Part shown: piece by piece, positions 36,476 to 45,011 of the stretch
Layout: every line of letters starts with the position of its first letter
Numbering within the stretch: the stretch's first letter is position 1
DNA from: DASZIT01 sp963709665
GTDB taxonomy: Bacteria > Actinomycetota > Acidimicrobiia > Acidimicrobiales > RAAP-2
Reading direction: 5' to 3'
Assembly: GCA_963709665.1 (NCBI GenBank)
Contig: CAVPWU010000010.1
Location: forward strand, 1 to 64,000
DNA length: 64,000 nt
The notes under the pieces: generated by a model
What the model was told of the DNA's origin: nothing
Database searches by the model: none
Seen by the model: the letters and a program-made list of their open reading frames with translations, nothing else
Program-made: the position numbers and the translations under genes

Positions 36476-37462
36476 ATGCAGCCGATCCCCGTCGCCTTCC
36501 ACGTCTGGTTCCTCGAGGTCCACACCTACGGCATCGGCCTGGCCCTGACCTTCTGGTTCGGCCTCCGGTACACCGAGCGTCGGGTCCGGAACGCCGGCTA
36601 CCCCTGGCAGTGGGTCACCGGCATGTTCCTCTGGGTGATCGTGGCCGCCCTGGTCGGGGCCCGGACGCTCCACGTCCTCTCGAGCTTCTCCTACTACTCG
36701 CACAACGTCGGCCAGATCCCCGCCATCTGGCAGGGCGGTCTCTCCTCCTTCGGGGGCATCCTGTTCGCGGTGCCGGTGGGGATCGTCAGCGCCCGCCGCC
36801 GGTGCCCGGAGCTGCCGTCCCTGCGCTTCGGCGATCTGATGGCGCCGGTGCTCATGGCCTGCTGGGCCATGGGCCGGCTCCTCGGGCCGCAGCTGATGCG
36901 GGCGGGTGGCGGGCACCCCACCCACCAGTGGTTCGGGATGTACTACGCCGACCAGGTGGGCCGGCGGCTCCCGGTCCCGATCTTCCAGGCCATGGAGGAC
37001 GCCGCCATCTTCGGCATCCTGCTGCTCGTCGAGCGGTGGTTGCGGAACGTGGCCCCGGAGCCGTTCGCCCCGGTGGACGGCCAGCGGGTGGCGGACCGGC
37101 TGCTGCCCCCGGCGGGCATCGTGCTGGGGGTGGGGATGGTCCTGTGGGGCATCGAGCGCTTCCTCGACGAGCACCTGTGGCTGGGTGAGGACGGCCGGGT
37201 CGGGTCCGACCTGACCCAGCTGGCCGGGGTGCTGCTGGCGTTGGCCGGGATCGCCCTGTTGATCAGCCGCCTGGGGCGGTTCCGGGCCTGGCGGGCCGGC
37301 GAGGACGGTGCCATCGGCGACGCCGGGCCCCGGCCCGCTGACGCCGACCCGGATGACGAGACGGTGTCGGGCGAGCGCGGGGAGACCGCCGATGTCGGGG
37401 TCGGCCCCGGCGGCCCGGCCGAGGGGGCACCCGCCGCCGACTCGGCCCCTGACCCGGGGTGA
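36476..37462 (+). CDS. Lgt-like (prolipoprotein diacylglyceryl transferase family) membrane protein
   Basis: A 328-residue polytopic membrane protein resembling Lgt along its whole core: N-terminal HVWFLEVHTYGIGLAL, WQGGLSSFGGI at the place of GGLSFHGG, MGRLLG for the Arg loop, and PIFQAMEDAAIF for the HPSQLYE segment. The conserved His of SFHGG is Phe here, and GRLGNFINGE has become GRLLGPQLMR, so canonical lipoprotein-modifying activity is doubtful. An acidic, Pro/Gly-rich tail of about 60 residues follows the last helix. Confidence 0.75.
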   Translation: MQPIPVAFHVWFLEVHTYGIGLALTFWFGLRYTERRVRNAGYPWQWVTGMFLWVIVAALVGARTLHVLSSFSYYSHNVGQIPAIWQGGLSSFGGILFAVPVGIVSARRRCPELPSLRFGDLMAPVLMACWAMGRLLGPQLMRAGGGHPTHQWFGMYYADQVGRRLPVPIFQAMEDAAIFGILLLVERWLRNVAPEPFAPVDGQRVADRLLPPAGIVLGVGMVLWGIERFLDEHLWLGEDGRVGSDLTQLAGVLLALAGIALLISRLGRFRAWRAGEDGAIGDAGPRPADADPDDETVSGERGETADVGVGPGGPAEGAPAADSAPDPG

Positions 37463-37562
37463 ACGGAGCGGCGCCCCGGGTGGGGGCGACCACGGATGGC
37501 GGTTACCACCGCACCGGTCGGCCCCCGGCCACGGCGGGATTCCGGGGTGCATCCGAATCGGG

Positions 37563-37581
37563 TGGTTACTCAGAGTAACCA
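37563..37581. promoter_or_regulatory. 19-bp palindrome upstream of the TetR gene
   Basis: TGGTTACT-CAG-AGTAACCA is a perfect inverted repeat with 8-bp arms, 146 bp upstream of the TetR GTG. Its length and form suit a TetR-family operator. A TATGTT at 37603-37608 could be the -10 box of the controlled promoter. Confidence 0.6.
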
Positions 37582-37727
37582 AATCACCACAGGCCGACGG
37601 GCTATGTTTGAGCTGCTGGAACGGTAGAACCTGTTACCGCCAGGCGGACGAGACCTTCGGGGGTATTCGTGAGGCTGCAAGTGTCGGGTCGTAGCCGGAG
37701 CCGGCCGGGGGACGGGGACGGCGCACG

Positions 37728-38390
37728 GTGACCGCCGCCGAGCTGGACGAAGAACCCACCGGACCGGCGGACACCTCCGCTCCGGCCCCGGGTCGGCGGG
37801 GCTCCCGGCGCCGGGTCGACCGGTCGGCGGAGTTCGTGGAGGCGGCCAAGACCGTCATCCGTCGGGAGGGCCCGGGAGCCTCGATGGACCAGATCGCCGC
37901 CGAGGCCGGGGTCTCCAAGCCGATCCTCTACCGTCACTTCACCGACCGGGCCGGCCTGGTGGCGGCGATCGGCCGGTCCTCGGCCCGGCGGGTGAACGAG
38001 GAGTTGGTGCGGGCGATGCGGAGCGGCGGGACACCGAGCGAGCTGGTGTACGCCACCATCGACACCTACCTGTCCTTCATCGAGGCGGACCCCGAGATCT
38101 ACCGGTTCCTGGTCCAGCGGACCGTCATCGACGCCGTCGACTCGACGGTGTTCATGAACGACTACATCCGGCAGACCGGGGAGCAGGTGGCGGCGGTGCT
38201 CACCGAACTGCTCGGGCAGTGGGGGTACGACACCAGCGCCGCCGAGCCCTGGGCCTACGGCATCGTCGGCATGGTGCACGCGGCCGGCGACTGGTGGACC
38301 GAGGACGGCGGGATGACCCGCCACCAGCTCTGCACCAACCTGACCACGCTGCTGATCGACGGTCTCCCCTTCACCGCCGCCCCCGCCTGA
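37728..38390 (+). CDS. TetR-family transcriptional regulator
   Basis: A 220-residue regulator. The helix-turn-helix is EFVEAAKTVIRREGPGASMD, then QIAAEAGVSKPILYRHF (about 35-80). The C-terminal ligand domain has FIEADPEIYRFLVQRT and ends with a helix containing WTEDGGMTRHQLC. The N-terminal 30 residues are Pro/Ala-rich and probably disordered. The palindrome at 37563-37581 is a likely own operator. Targets are unknown; the convergent neighbour is a phosphotransferase gene at the end of a lipid-metabolism operon. Confidence 0.87.
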   Translation: MTAAELDEEPTGPADTSAPAPGRRGSRRRVDRSAEFVEAAKTVIRREGPGASMDQIAAEAGVSKPILYRHFTDRAGLVAAIGRSSARRVNEELVRAMRSGGTPSELVYATIDTYLSFIEADPEIYRFLVQRTVIDAVDSTVFMNDYIRQTGEQVAAVLTELLGQWGYDTSAAEPWAYGIVGMVHAAGDWWTEDGGMTRHQLCTNLTTLLIDGLPFTAAPA

Positions 38391-38408
38391 CCCGACCACG
38401 GCCGGGTC
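38389..38408. terminator. Hairpin between convergent TetR and phosphotransferase genes
   Basis: GACCCG (38389-38394) pairs with CGGGTC (38403-38408) in the 29-bp gap between two convergent stops, as expected for a bidirectional terminator. There is no T-run. Confidence 0.35.
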
Positions 38409-38419
38409 CCGGTGACGGC

Positions 38420-39535
38420 CTACCAGTACTCGCCGTCCAGCATCCGCTGGAGATGGACGTGGTGCATCACCGCGTGGTCGGGGTTCTCGGGCATCTCCGC
38501 CTCGCCGAAGTGGACCGACCGGCGGGTGATCCGGAACATCACCACCCCGTGCCGCAGGGCGGCGTAGGCGGTGTAGAAGTCGAGGTCCTGCGGGGTGTGG
38601 CCGGAGGCCTCCTCGTAGATCGCCGCCACCCGCTCCCGCCGGAGGAAGTCGGGCATCCCCGGCATCCCCAGGTCCTCGACCAGGTCCTGGAAGAAGCGGT
38701 GGAGGTAGATCATCCACCCCAGGTCGATCTCCCGGGGCCCCACCGAGGCCATCTCCCAGTCGAGGACGGCCACCGGGGTGAAGTCCTCGAACATCATGTT
38801 GCCCACCCGGGCGTCCCCCCAGCTGAACACGGGCTCGCCCTCGTCGGCCGGCCAGTGGTCGTCGAGCCACCGGAACCCCCGCTCGATCAGGGGGGACCGC
38901 ACCCCGTCCTCCACCACCCAGTCGTAGTAGGCGCGCAGGTCGGCCACGTGGCGACGCAGCGGAGTGCGGCCGTCGTCCCCGCCGTCGGCCAGGAAGGCGG
39001 CCGGACCGTCGGCGGGGATCCGGTGGAGGGCGGCGACCACCTCCACCGACGCCCGCTCCAGCCGCCGCTGGTCCTCGACCGAGGCCTCGAAGAGCCAGTT
39101 GTCACCGAAGGTGTACGGCAGCACGTCGGGGGGCACGATGCCGCGGACCCGCTCCATCACGAAGAACGGCACCCCGACGGCGTCGGACCCGGGCTCCAGC
39201 CAGAGCACCTCGGGGATGGGCACCTCGGTGTGGGTGGCCACCATCTGCATGGTCCGGAACTGCTGGGCCATGTCGTAGACCTGAAAGACCGGGTCGGCGG
39301 TGGGGTCGGGGGCGAACCGGGCCACCAGCTCCCGTGGCTCGGGTCGGTCCGGGCTGGTCACCTCGAAGAGCACCGTCTCCGACGACATGCCGTTGGACTC
39401 CGGGACCACCAGGGCGGAGACCACCGCCCCGGGCTGACGGTCCGCCAGCCACGTCTGGAGCTGGGTCCGGAGCTGCTCGTAGTCGCGGGTCGAGGTGGTG
39501 GGACGCTCCCCGCTGGGGTCCTCGCTGATGGTCAT
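38420..39535 (-). CDS. APH-family (ACAD10/FadE36-type) phosphotransferase
   Basis: A 371-residue kinase-like protein of the aminoglycoside phosphotransferase family. The catalytic loop reads VFSWGDARVGNMMF (Asp and Asn kept) and the metal site VAVLDWEMASVGP. Members found with beta-oxidation genes resemble the kinase domain of ACAD10 and phosphorylate 4-hydroxyacyl compounds rather than drugs. Its ATG overlaps the stop of the upstream gene (ATGA), making it the last gene of the SDR operon. Confidence 0.85.
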   Translation of the reverse strand: MTISEDPSGERPTTSTRDYEQLRTQLQTWLADRQPGAVVSALVVPESNGMSSETVLFEVTSPDRPEPRELVARFAPDPTADPVFQVYDMAQQFRTMQMVATHTEVPIPEVLWLEPGSDAVGVPFFVMERVRGIVPPDVLPYTFGDNWLFEASVEDQRRLERASVEVVAALHRIPADGPAAFLADGGDDGRTPLRRHVADLRAYYDWVVEDGVRSPLIERGFRWLDDHWPADEGEPVFSWGDARVGNMMFEDFTPVAVLDWEMASVGPREIDLGWMIYLHRFFQDLVEDLGMPGMPDFLRRERVAAIYEEASGHTPQDLDFYTAYAALRHGVVMFRITRRSVHFGEAEMPENPDHAVMHHVHLQRMLDGEYW

Positions 39536-40521
39536 GGGGCTTGCACCTTTCGTTGCGTCCGGCTGGTGGGGTCGCCGTCCAGACCCCGGAACGAGCGCAG
39601 GAAGCGCCGGATGCCGGTGGCGCTCCAGTTGTCGTGGTCCTCGCCGAAGGCGGTGACCCCCTCGAAGGTCCATTCGGTCAGGCAGTTGATGGAGAACAGG
39701 TTGGGGTTGAGGTCGAGTCCCAGTCCGTTGAGGCACCGGCCGGCGGCGTGCAGACTCCGACCCCGGCTGTCCACCAGATCGAGCTCGACGGTGCGGGGGT
39801 AGCCGGTGACGGGGTCCCGACCGGTCACCGTCCGGCGACCGGAGGCCACGGTGGCCCGCTCCCCGCCCAGCACCACCGAGCCGTGGATGGCCTCGCACCC
39901 CGACCCGAAGTCCATGGTGATGGCGTGGAAGGCGTCCCGCCCGGAGGCGGTGGCGTAGCTGTAGCCGCCGTGGAGGGCCGGGGTCCCGTGGATCCCCACC
40001 CCGAACTGGGCACGCGGTCCCCACGACCGGTCCCGGAACCCGAAGGCGTCCACCGGGATCTCCTCGGCGTCCAGGACGATGACCCCCTGGTAGCGGCCGG
40101 GCTGGTCGAGGTGGGACTCCCCCAGGTAGTTGGGGGGAGCCAGGGAGGTGAAGGTCAGCTCGATCCGGACGCCACCCTCCTCCCCCGTGTCGGGGTCGAC
40201 GTAGGCGATCTCGTACCGGTGCAGCGGCTCCACGCACCGGTAGGTGATCCCGTTGGGGAGGGTGAGGTCGGAGAGCGGCCGGTCGGGCATCGGCAGGTGC
40301 CAGAAGTGCCGGGCGTGGAGGATGTCGGAGGTGGTGTGGCCGGTGTCGTCCCACAGGAAGGCGCCGGCGGCCACCACCCCCTGGTTGGGCCGGAAGAACG
40401 GGTAGAGCTGACCGGACAGCCGTCGCTCGGGCACCGTGAAGGTGAACCAGCAGGTCTCCGTCCAGTACGGGTCGTCGGTGGACGGAGGGTGGAATTCGTC
40501 GTCTGGATGGTGCTCGGGCAC
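39532..40521 (-). CDS. Conserved hypothetical protein (lipocalin-like AttH/CrtC type suspected)
   Basis: A 329-residue protein from GTG 40521, preceded by GGGGGGAG. It is rich in beta strands with many aromatic residues (DPYWTETCWFTFTVPERRL, FRDRSWGPRAQFG, LTEWTFEGVTAFGEDHDNW). The pattern suggests the double-lipocalin fold of AttH/hydroxyneurosporene-synthase-like proteins (Pfam DUF7064/7065 type), but I cannot confirm this. It is cytosolic by sequence. It lies between the SDR and the phosphotransferase in one operon, so a role in lipid or steroid conversion is likely. Confidence 0.65.
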   Translation of the reverse strand: MPEHHPDDEFHPPSTDDPYWTETCWFTFTVPERRLSGQLYPFFRPNQGVVAAGAFLWDDTGHTTSDILHARHFWHLPMPDRPLSDLTLPNGITYRCVEPLHRYEIAYVDPDTGEEGGVRIELTFTSLAPPNYLGESHLDQPGRYQGVIVLDAEEIPVDAFGFRDRSWGPRAQFGVGIHGTPALHGGYSYATASGRDAFHAITMDFGSGCEAIHGSVVLGGERATVASGRRTVTGRDPVTGYPRTVELDLVDSRGRSLHAAGRCLNGLGLDLNPNLFSINCLTEWTFEGVTAFGEDHDNWSATGIRRFLRSFRGLDGDPTSRTQRKVQAP

Positions 40522-40595
40522 CGGTCTCCCCCCATGGCCCCGCCGACCCCCCGCCGGCGACAGCCAGCCGAAGCTACCGGACACCCCCCGGGTTG

Positions 40596-41534
40596 TCAGG
40601 TCGACGCCGTGGCGGCGACCCCGCCTACTTGCCTCTCCGCCGCCTTCGCCTCGGCCGCCTTGCGGTACGCCTCGAGCTGGTCGAGGAGCGGCATGCGCTC
40701 CTGGCCCACCGTGGAGTCGAGCCGGGCGGCGATGGCCTCGGGGGTCCAGCGGCCGTCGGCGTAGACGGCCCGGACCTCCCGGGGCTGGTTCCAGACGGCG
40801 ATCTTCGGACCCACCGAGGTGTACACCTGGCCGGTGACGTGCCTGGCCTGGTCCGAGAGCAGGTAGACCACCAGCGGCGCCACGTCCTCGGGGTCCCCCA
40901 TCTCCGCCAGGTCCATCGGGACGTTGGCCGACATCCGGGTGCGGGCCACCGGCGCCACCGCGTTGGCGGTGATGCCGTACCGGTTCAGGCCGGCCGCCGC
41001 CGAGCGCACCAGGGAGACGATGCCGCCCTTGGCGGCCGCGTAGTTGGCCTGGGCCACGCTGCCGGCGAAGGCCCCGGAGGTGAAGGCGACCAGGGAGCCG
41101 CCGCCCTCCTGCTTCCGCATGACGGCCGACGCCGCCCGGAACACCGTGAAGTGACCCTTCAGGTGGGTCTCGATCACGGCGTCCCACTCGTCCTCGGCCA
41201 TGTTGAACAGCATCCGCTCCCGCAGGATGCCGGCGATGGCCACCACCCCGTCGATGCGGCCCCAGCGTTCGATGCCGGCCCCGATGATCCTCTCCCCGCC
41301 GGCCAGGGTGGTGACACTCTCCCCCACCGCCACCGCCTCGCCCCCGGCCGACTCGATCTCCTTCACCAGGGCCTCGGCCACCTCGCTGGTCGGGTCCTCC
41401 CCGGCCAGACCCACCCCGATGTCGGCCACCACCACCCGGGCCCCCTCGGCGGCCGCCGCCAGGGCCACCGCCCGTCCGATGCCGCCGCCGGCGCCGGTGA
41501 TGGCGACCACCTTCCCGTCCAGGAATCCACTCAT
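40596..41534 (-). CDS. SDR, 3-hydroxyacyl-CoA dehydrogenase-like (MFE-2/Hsd4B type)
   Basis: A 312-residue short-chain dehydrogenase with GAGGAGG eleven bases upstream of its ATG. Motifs are VVAITGAGGGIGRA, the altered VVAIAG in place of NNAG, the Ser in FTSGAFAGS, and the catalytic YAAAK. The layout and the long C-terminal tail resemble the dehydrogenase part of peroxisomal multifunctional protein 2 / mycobacterial Hsd4B, which acts on 3-hydroxyacyl-CoA steroids or fatty acids. It starts the operon with the hypothetical protein and phosphotransferase and is divergent from the acyl-CoA ligase across a KstR-like site. Confidence 0.83.
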   Translation of the reverse strand: MSGFLDGKVVAITGAGGGIGRAVALAAAAEGARVVVADIGVGLAGEDPTSEVAEALVKEIESAGGEAVAVGESVTTLAGGERIIGAGIERWGRIDGVVAIAGILRERMLFNMAEDEWDAVIETHLKGHFTVFRAASAVMRKQEGGGSLVAFTSGAFAGSVAQANYAAAKGGIVSLVRSAAAGLNRYGITANAVAPVARTRMSANVPMDLAEMGDPEDVAPLVVYLLSDQARHVTGQVYTSVGPKIAVWNQPREVRAVYADGRWTPEAIAARLDSTVGQERMPLLDQLEAYRKAAEAKAAERQVGGVAATAST

Positions 41535-41597
41535 GTCCGTTGCCTCCTCGTGGGGCCGTTGCCTGCCCGCCGACCGGCGGCCGGGTTGACCAAATAC

Positions 41598-41611
41598 GAG
41601 AACATGTTCTA
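41598..41611. promoter_or_regulatory. KstR-like palindrome A (SDR / acyl-CoA ligase divergent promoter)
   Basis: GAGAACATGTTCTA matches the mycobacterial KstR consensus TnnAACnnGTTnnA except at the first base. The core AGAACATGTTCT is a perfect palindrome. It lies 64 bp upstream of the SDR start and 157 bp upstream of the ligase start, so it could control both. Confidence 0.6.
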
Positions 41612-41767
41612 GCGTTCCGGACCGGGTCGGCGCCACCCGGACCTGTCCGCGCTCTCCCCCTGCCCCGTCGGGACCACACCGTCGAACGGGCCGGGCACAA
41701 GGCAACGACGGGGTGTCCGGCGGCCGACCGTCCGGTTCCGTCGAGGTAGTGCAGGGGGTAGGAGACC

Positions 41768-43318
41768 ATGGGTGATCTTGGATTCTGGGCACTGGCCCAC
41801 GAGGACCCGGAGCATCTGGCCCTGGTCGACCCGGACGGCACCGAGTTCACCGCCGCCGAGCTGCTGGCCCGGACCAACCAGGTGGTGCACGCCTTCCGTC
41901 AGCTGAACCTCCGGCCCGGCGACGTGGTGGCCACCCTGCTGCCCAACGGTGTGGAGGTGTTCGAGCTGTACCTGGCCTGCCTCCAGGCCGGCTGGTACCT
42001 GGTGCCCATCAACCACCACCTCATCGCCCCCGAGGTGGCGTACATCCTGAAGGACGCCCCGGCCAAGGTCTTCGTGGCCCACGAGCGGTTCGCCGACGTG
42101 GCCCTCGACGCCGCCGAGGAGGCCGAGCTGCCGTCCTCGGTCTGCTTCGGGGTGGGCGACATCCTCGGCTTCACCTCCTACGCCCGGGCCCGGGACGCCC
42201 AGCCGACCACCGATCCCGAGGACCGGACCATCGGCGACATCATGAACTACACCTCGGGCACCACCGGCAACCCCAAGGGCGTGTTCCGTCCCCTCAGCGG
42301 CCTCTCGCCGGAGGAGGCGGCCCTCAGCGTGTCCGGGCTCCTCTTCCTGTTCGGCATCCAGCCCCAGGACGACAACGTCCACATCGTCGGCTCGCCGCTC
42401 TACCACACCGCCGTCATGCGCTACTCGGGCGCCTCCATCCACCTCGGCCACACCGTGGTGCTCATGGACAAGTGGATCCCCGAGGACATGCTCCGGCTCA
42501 TCGAGCAGTACCGGGTGACCACCTCCCACATGGTGCCCACCCAGTTCCACCGCCTGCTGGCCCTCCCCGAGGAGACCCGGGACCGCTACGACGTCTCGTC
42601 GCTGCGGCACATGATCCACGCCGCCGCCCCCTGCCCCATCGACGTGAAGCACAAGATGATCGCCTGGTGGGGGGATTCCATCGACGAGTACTACGCCGCC
42701 ACCGAGGGGGGCGGCACCCTGGTCACCGCCCAGGAGTGGCTGACCAAGCCCGGGACGGTCGGTCGGGCGTGGCCCATCTCGGAGATCGCCATCTTCGACG
42801 ACGAAGGCAACCGGGTCGAGGAGCCGAATGTCATCGGCACCGTCTACATGTCCATGCAGACCGGCGACTTCGAGTACCACAAGGACGAGGAGAAGACCCG
42901 GAAGAACCGGATCGGGAAGTTCTTCACGGTGGGCGACGTGGGGCTCATCGACGAGGACGGCTACCTCTTCCTCCGGGACCGCAAGATCGACATGATCATC
43001 TCCGGGGGCGCCAACATCTACCCCGCCGAGATCGAGAACGTGCTGCTCGGCTTCCCCAAGATCGGCGACGTGGCCGTCTTCGGCATCCCCAACGACGACT
43101 GGGGCGAGGAGGTCAAGGCGGTCATCGAGCCGGCCGAGGGGGTGGAGCCGTCACCGGAGCTGGCCGAGGAGATCCTGGCCTACTGCGCCGACCGGCTGGC
43201 CAAGTTCAAGACGCCCAAGTCGATCGACTTCACCGACGCCATGCCGCGGGACCCCAACGGCAAGCTGTACAAGCGCAAGCTCCGCGACCCGTACTGGGTG
43301 GGCCGGGAGAAGATCTGA
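41768..43318 (+). CDS. Acyl-CoA synthetase (FadD-type AMP-binding ligase)
   Basis: A 516-residue adenylate-forming ligase that activates a carboxylic acid to its CoA ester. It has the P-loop YTSGTTGNPKG, EYYAATEGG, GDVGLIDEDGYLFLRDRKID and the hinge IISGGANIYPAEIE. The catalytic Lys is in DPNGKLYKRKLR near the end. GGAG precedes the ATG. Its place in a block with SDR, crotonase and FadA5-like thiolase suggests a steroid side chain or ring fragment, or a branched fatty acid, as substrate. It converges on the thioesterase gene with a 15-bp gap. Confidence 0.9.
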   Translation: MGDLGFWALAHEDPEHLALVDPDGTEFTAAELLARTNQVVHAFRQLNLRPGDVVATLLPNGVEVFELYLACLQAGWYLVPINHHLIAPEVAYILKDAPAKVFVAHERFADVALDAAEEAELPSSVCFGVGDILGFTSYARARDAQPTTDPEDRTIGDIMNYTSGTTGNPKGVFRPLSGLSPEEAALSVSGLLFLFGIQPQDDNVHIVGSPLYHTAVMRYSGASIHLGHTVVLMDKWIPEDMLRLIEQYRVTTSHMVPTQFHRLLALPEETRDRYDVSSLRHMIHAAAPCPIDVKHKMIAWWGDSIDEYYAATEGGGTLVTAQEWLTKPGTVGRAWPISEIAIFDDEGNRVEEPNVIGTVYMSMQTGDFEYHKDEEKTRKNRIGKFFTVGDVGLIDEDGYLFLRDRKIDMIISGGANIYPAEIENVLLGFPKIGDVAVFGIPNDDWGEEVKAVIEPAEGVEPSPELAEEILAYCADRLAKFKTPKSIDFTDAMPRDPNGKLYKRKLRDPYWVGREKI

Positions 43319-43333
43319 TCCGTCGCCGGTGGG

Positions 43334-44086
43334 CTACCCGGCCGGCGTTCCCGGATGGACGTCGGAGGCGGCCCCCCGGCGGAGGGCCTCGGCCCGGACG
43401 GCATCCATCATCACCGGGTCGACACCGTCGACGTTCCCCTCGGCGATGGCCAGCAGCTGGGTCGGGTCCACCATGATGAACACCCCCTCCGCCTCGGCGG
43501 TGAGAACATCGTCGTCACGGTAGATGGCGGCCTCGGCGAACACCTTCCGGCCCTGGTGACGCACCACCCGCGCCTCGATGCGCAGGTCGGTGAGGAGCGG
43601 GGTCGGCTTCCGGTAGCGGACGGTGAGGGTGCCGGTCATCCCCGGGAGGCTGGCGGCCAGCAGGGCGGCCCCCAGCACCTCGTCGAACGTCTCGGCGATG
43701 ATCCCACCGTGCACGCAGGTGGGGGGGCCCTGGTAGGGATAGCCGAAGTTGGCGGTGCCGGCGATGGCCGGGAACCCGCCGTCGGCCCCCTCGACGATGA
43801 CCACCCGGACCGGGGGGGCCATCGGGTTGCAGAGTCCCAGGATCGGGCTGGTGGGGAAGAACTCCTGGGCGGGCGCCCGGAGGTCGGGGGGCCGGCGGGC
43901 CAGCATCTCCGGTCCCGACGCCTGGGCCAGGCCCCGGTTGACCTCCTCCACCGCCTCGGCCGCCGCCACCAGGGCGGCGGTGTCCACGTCGGCCGACACC
44001 GTGGTGTCGATGGTCACCCGCAGGGCGTCGGCCAACCGGATCCGGGCCTCCACCGCCTCGGCGGGGGAGGTGCCGAGGTCGGTCAT
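43334..44086 (-). CDS. Hotdog-fold thioesterase (PaaI-like)
   Basis: A 250-residue protein. The N-terminal 90 residues are a helical lead-in (EEVNRGLAQASGPEMLARRP). The hotdog domain follows with TANFGYPYQGPPTCVHGGI, AETFDEVLGAALL and LTVRYRKPTPLLTDLRIEA. The ATG overlaps the crotonase stop (ATGA), so it is co-translated with that gene. It probably hydrolyses an acyl-CoA. The frameshifted gene at 62312 is a paralogue with the same lay-out. Confidence 0.83.
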   Translation of the reverse strand: MTDLGTSPAEAVEARIRLADALRVTIDTTVSADVDTAALVAAAEAVEEVNRGLAQASGPEMLARRPPDLRAPAQEFFPTSPILGLCNPMAPPVRVVIVEGADGGFPAIAGTANFGYPYQGPPTCVHGGIIAETFDEVLGAALLAASLPGMTGTLTVRYRKPTPLLTDLRIEARVVRHQGRKVFAEAAIYRDDDVLTAEAEGVFIMVDPTQLLAIAEGNVDGVDPVMMDAVRAEALRRGAASDVHPGTPAG

Positions 44087-44877
44087 CGGCGCTGGAAGTT
44101 GGCCGGTCGCTTTTCGGCGAACGCCTTCTGCCCCTCCTTGGCGTCCTCGGTGGCGAAGATGGGCCAGCCGAACTCGAGCTCCATGGCCAGCGCCTGCTCC
44201 TCGGGGATCCCCTCGGTGGCCTTGACCGAGGCCTTGATGGCCTCCACCGCCAGCGGACCGTTGGCGGCGATCACCTCGGCGATCTCCAGGGCGGTCTCGA
44301 GGGCGGTGCCGTCGGGTACCACCCGCCCGATCAGCCCGATCTCCTTGGCCTCCGGGGCGGAGACCTCCCGGGCGGTGAGCAACAGGTCCATGGCCACGGT
44401 GAAGGGGATCTGCCGGCGGAGGCGCACGGTGGAGCCACCCAGGGGGAAGAGCCCCCGGCGGGCCTCGAAGACGCCGAACTTGGCGCTCTCGCCGGCCACC
44501 CGGATGTCGGTGGCCTGGAGGATCTCCGTCCCTCCGGCCACCGCCCAGCCCTCCACGGCGGCGATCAGCGGCTTCTTCAGGGAGTAGTGGCGGAGGAGGG
44601 CCTTCCAGTGGAGGTCGGGGTCCTCGGTCATCCGGTGCTGGACCGACTCCATGCCGGGCCCGGACATCGACTTGAGGTCCATGCCGGCGCAGAAGGTCCC
44701 ACCGGCCCCGGTGAGGATGGCGCACCGGATGTCGTCGTTGCCGTCGATCTCGTACCAGGCGTCGACCATGCCCACCAGCATCGGGCCGGAGAGGGCGTTC
44801 TTCGCCTCCGGCCGGTTCATGGTGACGATGGCTGTGGAGCCCCGGACCTCGAAGCTCAGGTGTTCGGTACCGCTCAC
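44083..44877 (-). CDS. Enoyl-CoA hydratase (EchA-type crotonase)
   Basis: A 264-residue crotonase from GTG 44877 with GGGGAGGAAAC in front. AGMDLKSM and EGWAVAGGTEILQATDI form the oxyanion hole, with one catalytic-type Glu. FEARRGLFPLGGSTVRLRR carries a Glu at the place of the second catalytic residue. The C-terminus FAEKRPANFQRR is typical of actinobacterial EchA proteins. A KstR-like palindrome sits 90-110 bp upstream. It is coupled to the thioesterase gene. Confidence 0.88.
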   Translation of the reverse strand: MSGTEHLSFEVRGSTAIVTMNRPEAKNALSGPMLVGMVDAWYEIDGNDDIRCAILTGAGGTFCAGMDLKSMSGPGMESVQHRMTEDPDLHWKALLRHYSLKKPLIAAVEGWAVAGGTEILQATDIRVAGESAKFGVFEARRGLFPLGGSTVRLRRQIPFTVAMDLLLTAREVSAPEAKEIGLIGRVVPDGTALETALEIAEVIAANGPLAVEAIKASVKATEGIPEEQALAMELEFGWPIFATEDAKEGQKAFAEKRPANFQRR

Positions 44878-44964
44878 GTTTCCTCCCCTAGGTGCCGGAC
44901 GGGTCCCGGGTGCCCCCGGTCGCCGGTGCGTCGCACCGGGCAGGGTGGGGCCAACCGCCCGTTG

Positions 44965-44984
44965 AAGTAGAACGCATTCTACTT
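44965..44984 (-). promoter_or_regulatory. KstR-like palindrome B upstream of the crotonase operon
   Basis: AAGTAGAA-CGCA-TTCTACTT is a perfect inverted repeat with 8-bp arms. Its inner 14-mer TAGAACGCATTCTA matches TnnAACnnGTTnnA except for ATT in place of GTT. It lies in the 134-bp gap upstream of the crotonase gene. Confidence 0.6.
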
Positions 44985-45011
44985 TCGTGGCACCGGAGGG
45001 GCGCCAGTCGC

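Noticed and set aside
38420..39535. Aminoglycoside resistance gene
   Set aside because: The family fold is shared, but the operon context of acyl-CoA genes fits the ACAD10-like metabolic kinases better.
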